NCBI RefSeq assembly: GCF_001702265.1
Contig: NZ_MAUE01000018.1
Location: forward strand, 1 to 46,170
Reading direction: 5' to 3'
Length of the DNA: 46,170 bases
From: Pseudomonas aylmerensis
Lineage (GTDB): Bacteria; Pseudomonadota; Gammaproteobacteria; Pseudomonadales; Pseudomonadaceae
A model generated the notes under the pieces. It saw nothing but the letters and a program-made list of their open reading frames with translations, searched no databases and was not told where the DNA came from. Below, piece by piece: positions 37,208 to 44,220 of the stretch. The stretch's first letter is position 1, and the number at the start of each line of letters is the position of its first letter. Position numbers and translations under genes: made by a program.

Positions 37208-38491
37208 TCAAAAGCCTAGTTTGTCGCGCAAGCCGTAGTACCAGGCGCCCAGTGCGGCAAACGGCGTGCGCAGCAGTTGGCCGCCCGGGAATGGGTAGTG
37301 GGGCAGGTCGGCAAACGCATCAAAACGCTCTGCCTGGCCTCGAAGGGCTTCTGCCAGTACCTTGCCGGCCAAGTGTGTGTACGTCACGCCATGGCCGCTG
37401 CAGCCCTGCGAGTAGTAGATGTTGTCGCCCAGGCGGCCGACCTGTGGCAAACGCGACAGGGTCAGCAGGAAATTGCCGGTCCAGGCGTAGTCGATTTTCA
37501 CGTCCTTGAGCTGCGGGAAGGCCTTGAGCATCTTCGGACGGATAATCGCCTCGATGTTCGCCGGGTCACGCGCGCCATACACCACGCCGCCGCCGAAAAT
37601 CAGGCGCTTGTCGCTGGTGAGGCGGTAGTAGTCGAGCAGGTAGTTGCAGTCTTCGACGCAGTAATCCTGCGGCAGCAGCGACTTGGCCAGTTCGTCACCC
37701 AGCGGTGCGGTGGTGATGACTTGCGTGCCGCAGGGCATCGACTTGGCTGCCAGCTCCGGCACCAGGTTGCCCAGGTAGGCATTGCCCGCGACGATGATGA
37801 ACTTGGCCCTGACCTTGCCCTCGGCGGTGTGCACTACGGGATTGGCGCCGCGCTCGATGCGCACTGCCGCGGACTGCTCATAGATGCTGCCGCCCAGGGA
37901 TTCCACCGCCGCTGCTTCGCCCAGCGCCAGGTTGAGGGGGTGGATGTGCCCGCCGCTCATGTCGAGCAGGCCGCCGACATAGTTGTCACACGCCACGACC
38001 TCGCGGATGCGACGTTCGTCCAGCAACTCCAGCTGGGTATGGCCGTAACGCTCCCACAGGCGCTTCTGCGACTCCAGGTGGCCCATGTGCTTGCTGTTGA
38101 GTGCAGCGAACACGCCGCCGTCCTTCAGGTCGCACTGGATCTGGTACTTGGCCACCCGCTCGCGAATGATCTTGCCGCCTTCGAACGCCATCTGTCCGAG
38201 CAACTGTGCCTGCTTGGGGCCGACGCTGCGCTCGATCACGTCGATGTCACGGCTATAACTGTTGACGATCTGCCCGCCATTGCGACCAGAGGCACCAAAG
38301 CCGACCTTCGCGGCTTCCAGCACGGTCACGCGAAAACCGTTCTCCAGCAGGAACAGCGCGCTGGAAAGGCCGGTGTAGCCAGCACCGATCACGCACACGT
38401 CGGTTTCGACCTCGCCTTGCAGGCTTGGGCGTGGCGGTACGGCATTCGCGGAAGCGGCGTAATATGACTGGGGGTAGGGGGTGTTCGCCAT
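37208..38491 (-). CDS. FAD-dependent amine oxidase, gamma-glutamylputrescine oxidase type
   Basis: A 427-residue flavoprotein of the DAO family. The FAD dinucleotide motif is VCVIGAGYTGLSSALFLLE (about 32-50), followed by GFGASGRNGGQI. The C-terminal part carries GCSGHGVTYTHLAGK, the flavin-contacting end. The sequence resembles PuuB/PauB oxidases that act on gamma-glutamylputrescine and related polyamine derivatives, producing an aldehyde and H2O2. The substrate assignment is by family only. It stands alone on the minus strand between two tRNA loci. Confidence 0.88.
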   Translation of the reverse strand: MANTPYPQSYYAASANAVPPRPSLQGEVETDVCVIGAGYTGLSSALFLLENGFRVTVLEAAKVGFGASGRNGGQIVNSYSRDIDVIERSVGPKQAQLLGQMAFEGGKIIRERVAKYQIQCDLKDGGVFAALNSKHMGHLESQKRLWERYGHTQLELLDERRIREVVACDNYVGGLLDMSGGHIHPLNLALGEAAAVESLGGSIYEQSAAVRIERGANPVVHTAEGKVRAKFIIVAGNAYLGNLVPELAAKSMPCGTQVITTAPLGDELAKSLLPQDYCVEDCNYLLDYYRLTSDKRLIFGGGVVYGARDPANIEAIIRPKMLKAFPQLKDVKIDYAWTGNFLLTLSRLPQVGRLGDNIYYSQGCSGHGVTYTHLAGKVLAEALRGQAERFDAFADLPHYPFPGGQLLRTPFAALGAWYYGLRDKLGF

Positions 38492-38634
38492 CCTGGAACC
38501 TCTGTTTTATATTTTTTACGAGTGTCCCGATCCTACCTGAGTTGAAAATTGCCTGCCAGCCACCGAAAAAATACCGATGTGACGGCCGCAAATAAAAAAT
38601 TCGCATATTCATAGGGTTAGCTGCAAAAAAGATG

Positions 38635-38662
38635 TTGACACCCCTCCGGAATTCCGTAGAAT
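38635..38662 (+). promoter_or_regulatory. Sigma70-type promoter of tRNA-Val(GAC)
   Basis: TTGACA (38635-38640) and TAGAAT (38657-38662) are separated by 16 bp and lie 13 bp before the tRNA. The upstream sequence is A-rich. Confidence 0.75.
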
Positions 38663-38675
38663 GCCGCCTCACAGC

Positions 38676-38752
38676 AGGCACGTAGCTCAGTTGGTTAGAG
38701 CACCACCTTGACATGGTGGGGGTCGTTGGTTCGAGTCCAATCGCGCCTACCA
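38676..38752 (+). tRNA. tRNA-Val (anticodon GAC), prophage attachment site
   Basis: 77 nt with CCA. The anticodon loop TTGACAT on the stem CCACC/GGTGG gives GAC. The acceptor arms AGGCACG and CGCGCCT pair except at 5:68, where A faces C. An integrase gene begins 110 bp past its 3' end, so the 3' half of this gene is the likely attL core restored by the prophage. The exact core cannot be set without the other junction. Confidence 0.93.
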
Positions 38753-38781
38753 AACAAAATCCGCTCTGCTGGGCGGTCTAG

Positions 38782-38812
38782 AAGGGCTCACCGAAAGGTG
38801 GGCCCTTTTTTG
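38782..38812 (+). terminator. Rho-independent terminator after tRNA-Val(GAC)
   Basis: AAGGGCTCACC (38782-38792) and GGTGGGCCCTT (38797-38807), with one G-U pair, close on GAAA and run into TTTTTT. It lies on the prophage side of the presumed attL, so it was probably carried in by the phage. Confidence 0.9.
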
Positions 38813-38822
38813 TTGCCTGCGA

Positions 38823-38854
38823 TTTGCAAAACTTTTGCAAAACTTTTGCAAAAC
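38823..38854. repeat. Three direct TTTGCAAAAC repeats beside the attachment site
   Basis: TTTGCAAAAC occurs at 38823-38832, 38834-38843 and 38845-38854, an 11-bp period close to one helical turn. The array lies between attL and the integrase stop. Its position fits arm-type integrase sites or excisionase sites. Confidence 0.75.
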
Positions 38855-38861
38855 CCCCACC

Positions 38862-39998
38862 TCAGAACGCCAATTCGGCGCCCACCTCCAGGTACTCGAT
38901 CTTCTTTTCGTCGTGCCCCTCCTGATAGTGTTTCGTCATCTTCTCGTCAGCGTGGCCCATCAGCGCCTGGATGTACTCCTGCGGGAATTTCTGCTGCTCG
39001 TACAGCCACGCGCCCAATGCGCGGATCTCGTGAAAAGTGGGGCGCTCGCCGGCTGGCACATGGTCGTAGGCGTGCGCGGCATCCCTGGCCTTGCTGAACT
39101 CCTTGGTCAGGTAGTCCGGCGTCACGGATGTCCAGTGGTCCTTGGCGTCGATCTGTTCGCGCCGGCGGGCTTTGGGTTTGTAGTGGATCAAGTACGGCGA
39201 TGCGAGCGGCGACCGCAGGCACTCCCCGACAACCTCCCGCAGCGCTGCGCCCATGGTGATCTTCAGGTGCACAGGGTTTTCGTACCCCTGGGTTTTCCCC
39301 GGCGACACGGTGAGCGTGTTCTTTTCCATGTCAGCGGCAGACTTCAGCCAGGTGACTATGTCGTCCCTGCGCTGAAGGCTGGCCAGGGCCAGGCGGATTG
39401 CCCGCTTCAGCCATGGCGGGGTTGTCGCTGCATCGATGATCATCTTCAATCCGTCAAGCGTGTGGCGCTGGCGCTTCTTCTCGGCCTCTTTCTTCACCAG
39501 AGTCAGCTCGGCGTTGTTGCGCTCAGCCAGGCCCTTGGCAACCGCAAAGGCGAAGATCTGCACCCACAGCCCGCGGTGCTTCGTGTAGGCGTTGTTGCTG
39601 AAGTTATCCAGGTACTCGGCCATGGCCAGTACATCCAGCTGCCCAATCAGACGGTCGCCCAGATCCTGCCGGTATCGTTCGAGCTTGAACTTGATCTCCT
39701 CGAGGGTGCGCGCGGCGTATGAGCGATCCGGCAGCCATTCCTCTTCGAAGCGTGTCAGCAGGTTGCTCACGATTGGTAGGCGGTCACCGGTCAACACGGC
39801 CAGCAGCGAGCCGTCATCTACGACCAACTCGGCGAACTTGAGGTTTGCTGCCCGGGCCAGCTTGATTGCCTCTTCCAGGGGGCGGTTGATACTGGTCATC
39901 ACGCCGGTGACCGGGTTGCGGTACCGCCAATACTTCCCGTTCGGGTAAAGGTTCGGCGGTAGCTTTCTGTTTTGCAGCGTGCGGGGCCGGGCAGCCAT
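38862..39998 (-). CDS. int: Phage integrase (tyrosine recombinase)
   Basis: A 378-residue lambda-type site-specific recombinase. The N-terminus (KLPPNLYPNGKYWRYRNPVT) resembles the lambda Int arm-binding domain. A SAM-like core-binding domain (about 75-165) follows, then the catalytic domain with Arg at about 210 (SLQRRDDI), H323-x-x-R326 (HEIRALG), H349 (GHADEKM) and the nucleophile Tyr358 (KHYQEG). The ATG at 39998 overlaps the upstream excisionase-like stop by one base (TGATG). It faces the tRNA-Val attachment site. Confidence 0.96.
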   Translation of the reverse strand: MAARPRTLQNRKLPPNLYPNGKYWRYRNPVTGVMTSINRPLEEAIKLARAANLKFAELVVDDGSLLAVLTGDRLPIVSNLLTRFEEEWLPDRSYAARTLEEIKFKLERYRQDLGDRLIGQLDVLAMAEYLDNFSNNAYTKHRGLWVQIFAFAVAKGLAERNNAELTLVKKEAEKKRQRHTLDGLKMIIDAATTPPWLKRAIRLALASLQRRDDIVTWLKSAADMEKNTLTVSPGKTQGYENPVHLKITMGAALREVVGECLRSPLASPYLIHYKPKARRREQIDAKDHWTSVTPDYLTKEFSKARDAAHAYDHVPAGERPTFHEIRALGAWLYEQQKFPQEYIQALMGHADEKMTKHYQEGHDEKKIEYLEVGAELAF

Positions 39999-40231
39999 CA
40001 CCCGATCTCCAGCATCTTGGCCAGCAGCGGATCATTCGATCCCATGACCGCTGCCTGCACATCGACGAAATACATCCCGCCTTTTACCTCTCCAATCACT
40101 TCGCCTTCCTCGATCCATTTTTTCAACTGCTGCAGGCTCGGCTTTCCGCCGACGTACCGCAACTTCCTGTATTCACCGGCCTCCATGAGGCGCGGCAGCT
40201 TGACCGTAATCTGGGCCAGAACTTTTGCCAT
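39998..40231 (-). CDS. Excisionase-like small DNA-binding protein
   Basis: A 77-residue basic protein with a predicted winged-helix core (YVGGKPSLQQLKKWIEEGEV, then IGEVKGGMYFVD), as in phage excisionases that bend attachment-site DNA. Its stop overlaps the int start, the usual xis-int coupling. The assignment rests on size, fold pattern and position. Confidence 0.75.
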   Translation of the reverse strand: MAKVLAQITVKLPRLMEAGEYRKLRYVGGKPSLQQLKKWIEEGEVIGEVKGGMYFVDVQAAVMGSNDPLLAKMLEIG

Positions 40232-40269
40232 GATGATGCTCCGCGCCGCGCTGGGCGGCAGAAGGTGGG

Positions 40270-40608
40270 TTAGGGTTTGGCGATCTTGTTCCAGCCACCC
40301 TGGCGATGTGTTTCGTGGTAGGTGTCAACGCCGCGGTGCTTCCCGTGACTGATGCGGCAGAGCTTGCAGATCCGGGAATCACCAAAGTCGCCGTACTTCA
40401 CCATCTCGAACCTGGTCCAGCGATGGCCGAATGGCTTGCAGATCACAGTTCTGGCCGTCATCACGATGGCGTTCCAGAGCTTGGGATGCTTGGAGTGCAG
40501 GTCGTTGTGGATGTGGTTAAGCCGCATCCCCATGCGCCAGCGCAGCGGCCGGCTCTTGTCACCTTTGCGGAACGGTTCGGTGATGAGTTTTCCGATTTGT
40601 TTGAGCAC
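40270..40608 (-). CDS. Small basic phage protein, function unknown
   Basis: 112 residues from the GTG at 40608, which has GAGG seven bases upstream; a GTG at 40632 would add eight residues. The protein is Arg/Lys/His-rich and contains one CxxC pair (RICKLCRISHGKHRG), with several His that could complete a zinc site. I do not recognise the family. It lies 38 bp before the excisionase-like gene. Confidence 0.65.
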   Translation of the reverse strand: MLKQIGKLITEPFRKGDKSRPLRWRMGMRLNHIHNDLHSKHPKLWNAIVMTARTVICKPFGHRWTRFEMVKYGDFGDSRICKLCRISHGKHRGVDTYHETHRQGGWNKIAKP

Positions 40609-40657
40609 AGGAATACCTCGCCCGCCGCTCACCGGCAGGCATGTAGGGGGATTGGGG

Positions 40658-40990
40658 TTAGGGAAATGTGGTGCCGATTTGCGCCGCTACGACGGTGATT
40701 GCACGGCGGAGCGCGCCACCTCGATCCGCGTCTTCGGTCCAGCCGATGTTCTCGCCGAATCCGCGCCGCTCGACCATCACGTATTGCAGGTTGGTGAACC
40801 AGAGAATGCTGAGCTGGAGGCTTGTCGCAAGGCGCATTGCATCGCCGTCATTGGTCAGCGGGGACCAGATGACATCCAGACCTGACTTTTTATCGACGAT
40901 CCATATCCCGCCGGAAGGGCAGTGCCGGTTTTCTTCAAGATCAATGCCCGCCGCTTTCGCTGCAAGATCCAGCAGCTCACAGTCGTTCAT
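40658..40990 (-). CDS. Phage early protein, DUF2591-like
   Basis: A 110-residue acidic protein. The pattern MNDCELLDLAAKAAGI ... WSPLTNDGDAMRLATSLQL ... ALRRAITVVAAQIG is familiar from small prophage proteins in Pseudomonas and Burkholderia (DUF2591/NinX-like), with no known activity. Its start overlaps the stop of the upstream gene by ATGA. Confidence 0.75.
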   Translation of the reverse strand: MNDCELLDLAAKAAGIDLEENRHCPSGGIWIVDKKSGLDVIWSPLTNDGDAMRLATSLQLSILWFTNLQYVMVERRGFGENIGWTEDADRGGALRRAITVVAAQIGTTFP

Positions 40991-41622
40991 GGCCTGGGCC
41001 CCTTGGATAGTTCATCGGCGGCAATCTCAAAGGCCCTGAGCTTGTCGTACATGCCTTTGACGATTCGCTCATCCAGGCTAAGCGGGTTGAGCAGGTCATC
41101 CAGCGCTTGGCCCTTGGCTCGAATCCAGGCCTTGTGCGCATCGATTGCAGATGAGAAAACGCCAAGCGCCTTTCGGTTTCCGCCATTGCTGCACTGTGCG
41201 ATGTAGTTGCCTCGGGACTTGACGAAACTCACGCCTATCAACCCGCCATCCTTGCTGGTACACCTCGTCCAGAACATGTTCACGCTCTTTGGCACAAAGC
41301 AGCAGGTTTCCGGCGAGTAGCGGGTGCCGTCGCCGAGGATGTCCTTGTCCAGTTCGTTACCCTGCCAGGGCTGCTGTTCCATCCACGCCTTGAAAGCCGC
41401 GAAGCTTTTCCACTCGTCGCAAATCGTTGCCTTTGCGTAGGCAGGGTTGCGAGCCCTGAACTTCGCGTTGTGGCACCGCATGAGCATCAATGACCAGCGC
41501 CTGTAATAGGGGCAGTCAAAATCGACAACTCGCCGCCGTACGCCGCCAACCATGTTGGACGTCCTCGACTGGATGGCGTAGCCAGCGTCGTTTACTCCCC
41601 ATCCGCAAACCAGTTCGTTCAT
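40987..41622 (-). CDS. AP2/HNH-like phage DNA-binding protein
   Basis: A 211-residue protein. The N-terminal half (YRRWSLMLMRCHNAKFRARN ... YSPETCCFVPKSVN) resembles the C-terminal framework of phage HNH endonucleases but lacks a clear HNH triad. The C-terminal half (LIGVSFVKSRGNYIAQCSNG, then ALGVFSSAIDAHKAWIRAKG) resembles an AP2 DNA-binding domain. It may be a degenerate homing-type endonuclease or a DNA-binding protein. Coupled to both neighbours by ATGA overlaps. Confidence 0.75.
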   Translation of the reverse strand: MNELVCGWGVNDAGYAIQSRTSNMVGGVRRRVVDFDCPYYRRWSLMLMRCHNAKFRARNPAYAKATICDEWKSFAAFKAWMEQQPWQGNELDKDILGDGTRYSPETCCFVPKSVNMFWTRCTSKDGGLIGVSFVKSRGNYIAQCSNGGNRKALGVFSSAIDAHKAWIRAKGQALDDLLNPLSLDERIVKGMYDKLRAFEIAADELSKGPRP

Positions 41623-41675
41623 GGCTTAGGGCCTCGGTAGATGAAGACGTAGGCGAACCAGAGGGTGGCGATCAT
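41619..41675 (-). CDS. 18-residue mini-ORF in the phage early operon
   Basis: The peptide MIATLWFAYVFIYRGPKP is encoded between two larger genes. Its ATG overlaps the stop of the upstream gene (ATGA), and its stop overlaps the ATG of the downstream gene (ATGA). The hydrophobic core followed by a basic tail suggests a membrane peptide. The exact tiling argues that the frame is translated, at least for coupling. Confidence 0.55.
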   Translation of the reverse strand: MIATLWFAYVFIYRGPKP

Positions 41676-41902
41676 GGCGTCACCTCATCAGGTTTGTATT
41701 TGGTCAGCCGCCACTTGGTGTTGTTGCTCTGGCTGTGGTCCGACTCGACCAGGCCTTCGCACTTCATGAGTTCAAGCTCGCGGCGGATCTGTTTGGTGGT
41801 GAGCGGCTCGATATGGAACCGGAACCACCAGGTGCAGAACCAGTTGTCGCGGGAGCCGCCGGCGCCGCTCATGTACGTGGTGATGCGCTGGCGTAGGGTC
41901 AT
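41672..41902 (-). CDS. Small winged-helix-like phage protein
   Basis: 76 residues from the ATG at 41902 that overlaps the upstream stop (ATGA). A longer ORF to 42043 would run inside the neighbouring gene. The sequence LTTKQIRRELELMKCEGLVE followed by a basic beta-hairpin segment looks like a winged helix. Possibly a DNA-binding regulator; no family recognised. Confidence 0.65.
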   Translation of the reverse strand: MTLRQRITTYMSGAGGSRDNWFCTWWFRFHIEPLTTKQIRRELELMKCEGLVESDHSQSNNTKWRLTKYKPDEVTP

Positions 41903-42849
41903 GGCGACACCCGCTTGAACTCGACCACCCAGACCCACGGGTTGGCGTCCCACTCGCCGCCGGTTTTTTGCCAAAGGTTGGCGAACGCCCAAGTCGCCGT
42001 GCCAAGGCACTCGTTCGGACTGGATGTCTTGTCCCACATCCATCCATTGCGCTGCGGGTGATGCGCTTCGGGCGCAGGGCAGTCACCGACTTCAGTCCAG
42101 CCGCTGCCGGTATGCCCGCACTTGCGGCCGTAGTCGGTGAAGAAGCAGCCCTCGGCCTTGGCCTGGTCCTCGCTGATGTCCTGCAACCGCTCGACGCGCA
42201 CGTCGGTGATCTCGAGCAGGATGCGGCTGACCCAGCGGGGCATATGGATGGATGGGCGGCCCTTGCCTGGCTTGATCATTTCGCATCCGGCCTGCCTAAT
42301 AGCCCCATCTGCCGGGTACAGGATCGGCTCGCCCTGGCTCAGGTGTCGCGGCGCGAGCACGTCAACCTGTGCGTCAGCTATCCATGTTTCGCGCACCCAC
42401 AGCCGATCACCGCGCTGGCCATACGGGCAGCCACCGTACATGGCTAGCTCCGCGGCGCACTCTTGCTCAGTCGCGCCGAAAGCGGCGAAACCCCACCGTG
42501 GATGGTCTTGAACGACGGCAATCCACTGATGGTCCGGGGAATCGGATTTGCTGCGGCTCGGGATCTGACTGCCTCTGACCAGGCGGCGCGTGACCGTTTT
42601 TTGTCCGGACAGAATCGCGCGAACCATTGCACCGTTGAAAAGAATGGGCCGTTCTTTATGGAATGGATCCGGCGCCTCGCGGGGTTTGGCCATTTTCGCC
42701 TGGCACCGTTTGCAGCTGACAAGGTCGCGCTTGTGGGTGCCATCCCACGACACCTCGGAGTCTTCGTTAAGACCGCAGGCGGAGAGCGACCAGCGCTCGT
42801 TATCCTGGGTGTAGCCTGAGTCGACGATGAGGTGGTTTTTTCTGGCCAT
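41899..42849 (-). CDS. Phage ASCH/PUA-like protein with N-terminal zinc-ribbon segment
   Basis: 316 residues. The N-terminus (about 1-56) holds three Cys (ACGLN, SCKRCQ) typical of a short zinc-binding segment in phage proteins. The rest (RPILFNGAMVRAILSGQKTV, GDRLWVRETW, PRWVSRILLEITDVRVERLQ) follows the pattern of phage ASCH-like proteins, which are thought to bind RNA or modified bases. AAGGACG precedes the ATG. Biochemical role unknown. Confidence 0.75.
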   Translation of the reverse strand: MARKNHLIVDSGYTQDNERWSLSACGLNEDSEVSWDGTHKRDLVSCKRCQAKMAKPREAPDPFHKERPILFNGAMVRAILSGQKTVTRRLVRGSQIPSRSKSDSPDHQWIAVVQDHPRWGFAAFGATEQECAAELAMYGGCPYGQRGDRLWVRETWIADAQVDVLAPRHLSQGEPILYPADGAIRQAGCEMIKPGKGRPSIHMPRWVSRILLEITDVRVERLQDISEDQAKAEGCFFTDYGRKCGHTGSGWTEVGDCPAPEAHHPQRNGWMWDKTSSPNECLGTATWAFANLWQKTGGEWDANPWVWVVEFKRVSP

Positions 42850-42894
42850 AGGTCGTCCTTGCCGCTATAGCGGCTGACTTTGAAGGGGGAGGGG

Positions 42895-43587
42895 TTACTT
42901 GCGGAGTGTTCGAACTGCGGCGTCGTATTTGAGCGGATCGACATTTGGGTATTGCTGAACGATTTCCATCAGGCGCTCGCGCTCAGGATCGACAGGCAGA
43001 CCAACCGCTACCGGCGCGGGCTGCTCGGCGTAGAGCGGCACAACTCTGTAAGGGCCGTTTTGTGTTGCTGAAATTTCAGATGCGTTAACGCTGCGCCGCG
43101 CCTCGTCGACAGTGCGGAATGGAACGTATGACTTTGATCCAACTTTCCAATTTGCCCACGCCACCGGCTCGCCCTGGGGCTGCGCTGGCTGCTCGGCGTA
43201 GAGATTGCAACGATCCCGATATGCGGTTTCGCCTTCACCGGGGAGACGAGTCGGCACAGATCCACGGCCATTGCACTTCTGGCATTTGTGCACCGGTTCG
43301 CGCCGGCCCAGCGCGGGCTGCTCGGCTGGCTTGAGCGCGGCGATGATCAAGCGCAAACCTCGCCGGGCGCTGTCTGCCAGCTCAACGTCGTAAACGCTGA
43401 CGGCAACATTCAGCGCCTTCAAGGCTAACTCAGCCTCCGGCACCAGGCTTCCCAGTGCTCCCTCCCGCTCATCGGCTGCGGTCAGGCGCTGCTGCAAGGC
43501 ATCACGCTCGCGGATCGCCTGAGCGTGCTTGCCACGCCAGTGCAGCACGGCGTCCAGTTCTTCAACCGTTTGAATTACCTTGCTCAT
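42895..43587 (-). CDS. Ea22-like phage early protein, function unknown
   Basis: 230 residues. An N-terminal coiled coil (about 10-40, AIRERDALQQRLTAADEREG) is followed by a Cys pair (HKCQKCNGRG) and two occurrences of the segment LYAEQPA. Such modular proteins are common and rapidly shuffled in lambdoid early regions. GAGG precedes the ATG. No activity can be assigned. Confidence 0.7.
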   Translation of the reverse strand: MSKVIQTVEELDAVLHWRGKHAQAIRERDALQQRLTAADEREGALGSLVPEAELALKALNVAVSVYDVELADSARRGLRLIIAALKPAEQPALGRREPVHKCQKCNGRGSVPTRLPGEGETAYRDRCNLYAEQPAQPQGEPVAWANWKVGSKSYVPFRTVDEARRSVNASEISATQNGPYRVVPLYAEQPAPVAVGLPVDPERERLMEIVQQYPNVDPLKYDAAVRTLRK

Positions 43588-43597
43588 GCTTAGAACC

Positions 43598-44176
43598 TCA
43601 ATTGTCGGTGCCGGTGTAGGTGCGCCATGGCACCTTCACGCCGTTGACCAGAAAGCCCCAGTCACCACGCCACTTGCTGGTGATGAATAGGGTGTAGACG
43701 CCGCCGGGTGAGACCTCGTCGATACGGTGGTACTCGCCGTGATTGAGGCGCGCGGTGTCGCCCGGCCTCCGACTCTTCATTGACAGCTTGCAGAGATCGT
43801 CCTGCTCTTCCCGCCACAGCAGAGGAAGGCCTGGTGTCAGCATTTCGAAGTAGGTCGCAGGATCTAGCCGTTGTTCGGTGTACCAGCCGCGCAGGATGAT
43901 CGTGCGGGCGTTCCACGGGTGGTCGTGTAGGTCCCGGTCTTCGTCGTGCCGCATGATGTGGTGCACGCGGAACGACCACGGGAACCACCACAGCGCCGGC
44001 TTGTGCGTATCGCGGGAGTAGGGGTTGAACAACCACCAGCGGCCCATGTAGCGGGTCTGGCCGTCGGCGGACATGATGTGCAGGTACGGGGTGCGCTGGG
44101 CGCGAGCGATGATCCAGGCGGCAACCGCTGGGCGCGCGAGCAGCTTGGCGACCAGGCGCCAGAACAAATTGATCAC
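43598..44176 (-). CDS. Cupin-like phage protein
   Basis: 192 residues from the GTG at 44176, chosen because AAGGA lies just upstream; ATGs at 44197 and 44257 would add residues without a good ribosome binding site. An N-terminal hydrophobic helix (LFWRLVAKLLARPAVAAWII) precedes a domain with HHIMRHDEDRDLHDHPW and a late His (NHGEYHRID), a metal-binding pattern like a cupin. Possibly an oxygenase-like or sugar-modifying protein. Function unknown. Confidence 0.7.
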   Translation of the reverse strand: MINLFWRLVAKLLARPAVAAWIIARAQRTPYLHIMSADGQTRYMGRWWLFNPYSRDTHKPALWWFPWSFRVHHIMRHDEDRDLHDHPWNARTIILRGWYTEQRLDPATYFEMLTPGLPLLWREEQDDLCKLSMKSRRPGDTARLNHGEYHRIDEVSPGGVYTLFITSKWRGDWGFLVNGVKVPWRTYTGTDN

Positions 44177-44220
44177 GGGGAGTCCTTGCCGGGCCATGCC
44201 CGGGCGGTGGAGTGGGGGAG

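Noticed and set aside
42043..42043. Upstream ATG at 42043 for the small winged-helix-like phage protein
   Set aside because: It would place 47 codons inside the neighbouring ASCH-like gene. The ATGA-coupled start at 41902 matches the packing of the operon.
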